From Perkinsus olseni (lineage: Eukaryota > Perkinsozoa > Perkinsida): a stretch of DNA of 41,971 bases. This document shows, in pieces, positions 41,468 to 41,971 of the stretch. A program made the position numbers and the translations under genes. Every line of letters starts with the position of its first letter. The stretch's first letter is position 1. Below the pieces are notes generated by a model. It was not told where the DNA came from. It did no database searches and saw nothing but the letters and a program-made list of their open reading frames with translations. The stretch is taken from contig JABANN010000291.1 of the NCBI GenBank assembly GCA_013115125.1, positions 1 to 41,971 of the forward strand, given 5' to 3'.

Positions 41468-41971
41468 GTCTTCGTATTGGTGGAGTGCTGCCCTCTGGCC
41501 AACTCGTCCTGTCGATGCCTTTCATATCCGATCCGGCCAGTCCCCGTGCGAAGGCGGCTTTCCTAGAAGTTGTGGAGCACGCTATGGCGAGCACGGGGAA
41601 AAGGAAGTAGCTGCGACGACTGCGCGTCCTAGCTTATTTTCCTTCCACCTCAGGGCCCTAGTATTAATCGATGGAAAGGACCCGTTCCTCAGTTTTGCTC
41701 ATGTAGGATATTTTGGTGAATCGCCCAGCGATATGTACTTCGCTTTAGGACAAGTTTCAGAATCTTGACGACAGTTCGCTGCTGTCGACGGCGCCGACCT
41801 TGGCGAGACAGGAAGTTGCCTTAACTGCCTTGCCGAAGAATTTGACGGATGATGAACAAAAAGTGGGTCCGAGTAGAGTTAGACACCAAAGGACAGTGTA
41901 AAAGCCGCTTTACTTCCCGGGAGTTTGGGAGAGGTGGAACGCAGGAGTGACGGTGGGAATACCTGAACCGT
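41468..41971 (+). CDS. Internal exons of an unidentified gene running off the window
   Basis: An exon 41468-41606 reads LRIGGVLPSGQLVLSMPFIS, DPASPRAKAAFLEVVEHAMA; after a 47-nt intron, 41654 onward continues in phase as ALVLIDGKDPFLSFAHVGYF, GESPSDMYFALGQ. Beyond 41753 either a TGA (41766-41768) ends it or splicing continues into sequence such as STAPTLARQEVALTALPKNL. It looks globular; the family is not recognised. Confidence 0.45.

Noticed and set aside
1-41971. Trans-splicing leader, CRISPR array, retroelement or virus-like genes
   Set aside because: I searched by eye for leader-like sequence, regular spacers, and reverse transcriptase, integrase or capsid motifs, and found none.

Overview
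This is nuclear DNA of a eukaryote. Almost every gene is cut by short GT-AG introns (mostly 40-70 nt, some apparently shorter), intergenic spaces are small, and GC is near 50%. The protein families (Maf, DNL zinc finger, SP-RING SUMO ligase, ARL5, UNC93, lumenal thioredoxin with KKXX tail) are ordinary eukaryotic ones. The gene style suggests an alveolate protist, most like a Perkinsus-type genome; that assignment is inference. I saw no prokaryotic signal, no CRISPR array, and no reverse transcriptase, capsid or envelope gene.

Layout. 1-404: last exon of an unknown gene. About 641-1813: a large 18-bp minisatellite, then 1.5 kb without genes but with small repeats. 3337-6898: two tandem, diverged genes for DNL-type (Zim17/Hep1) zinc-finger proteins. 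7248-9825: an acidic protein and an Ala/Gln-rich protein. 10153-12204: an intronless Golgi-type GT61-like glycosyltransferase. 13218-14900: a PIAS/Siz SUMO E3 ligase with SUMO-interacting motifs at its end. 15000-16838: a Maf-like nucleotide pyrophosphatase. 16917-20171: a THUMP-methyltransferase, probably organellar. All of these read on the plus strand.

From about 20.2 to 30 kb genes read on the minus strand: a broken NAA50/60-like acetyltransferase copy, a membrane-anchored thioredoxin/PDI with an ER-retrieval tail, a long coiled-coil protein, and the small GTPase ARL5. From 30.5 kb genes read plus again: two tandem acetyltransferases related to the broken copy, a UNC93/MFSD11-like transporter with a 12-His tract (34692-39173), and partial genes to the end.

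The most unusual signal is a set of ten tRNA TψC-arm/B-box-like sequences, G(G/A)TTC(G/A)A followed by CC, on both strands. Most lie inside introns. Five fill very short introns (43-59 nt) in unrelated genes, and another pair lies in one 241-nt intron. This looks like a family of tRNA-derived, introner-like sequences. Exon limits were worked out by eye from frame, phase and family similarity, and have not been tested against transcripts.
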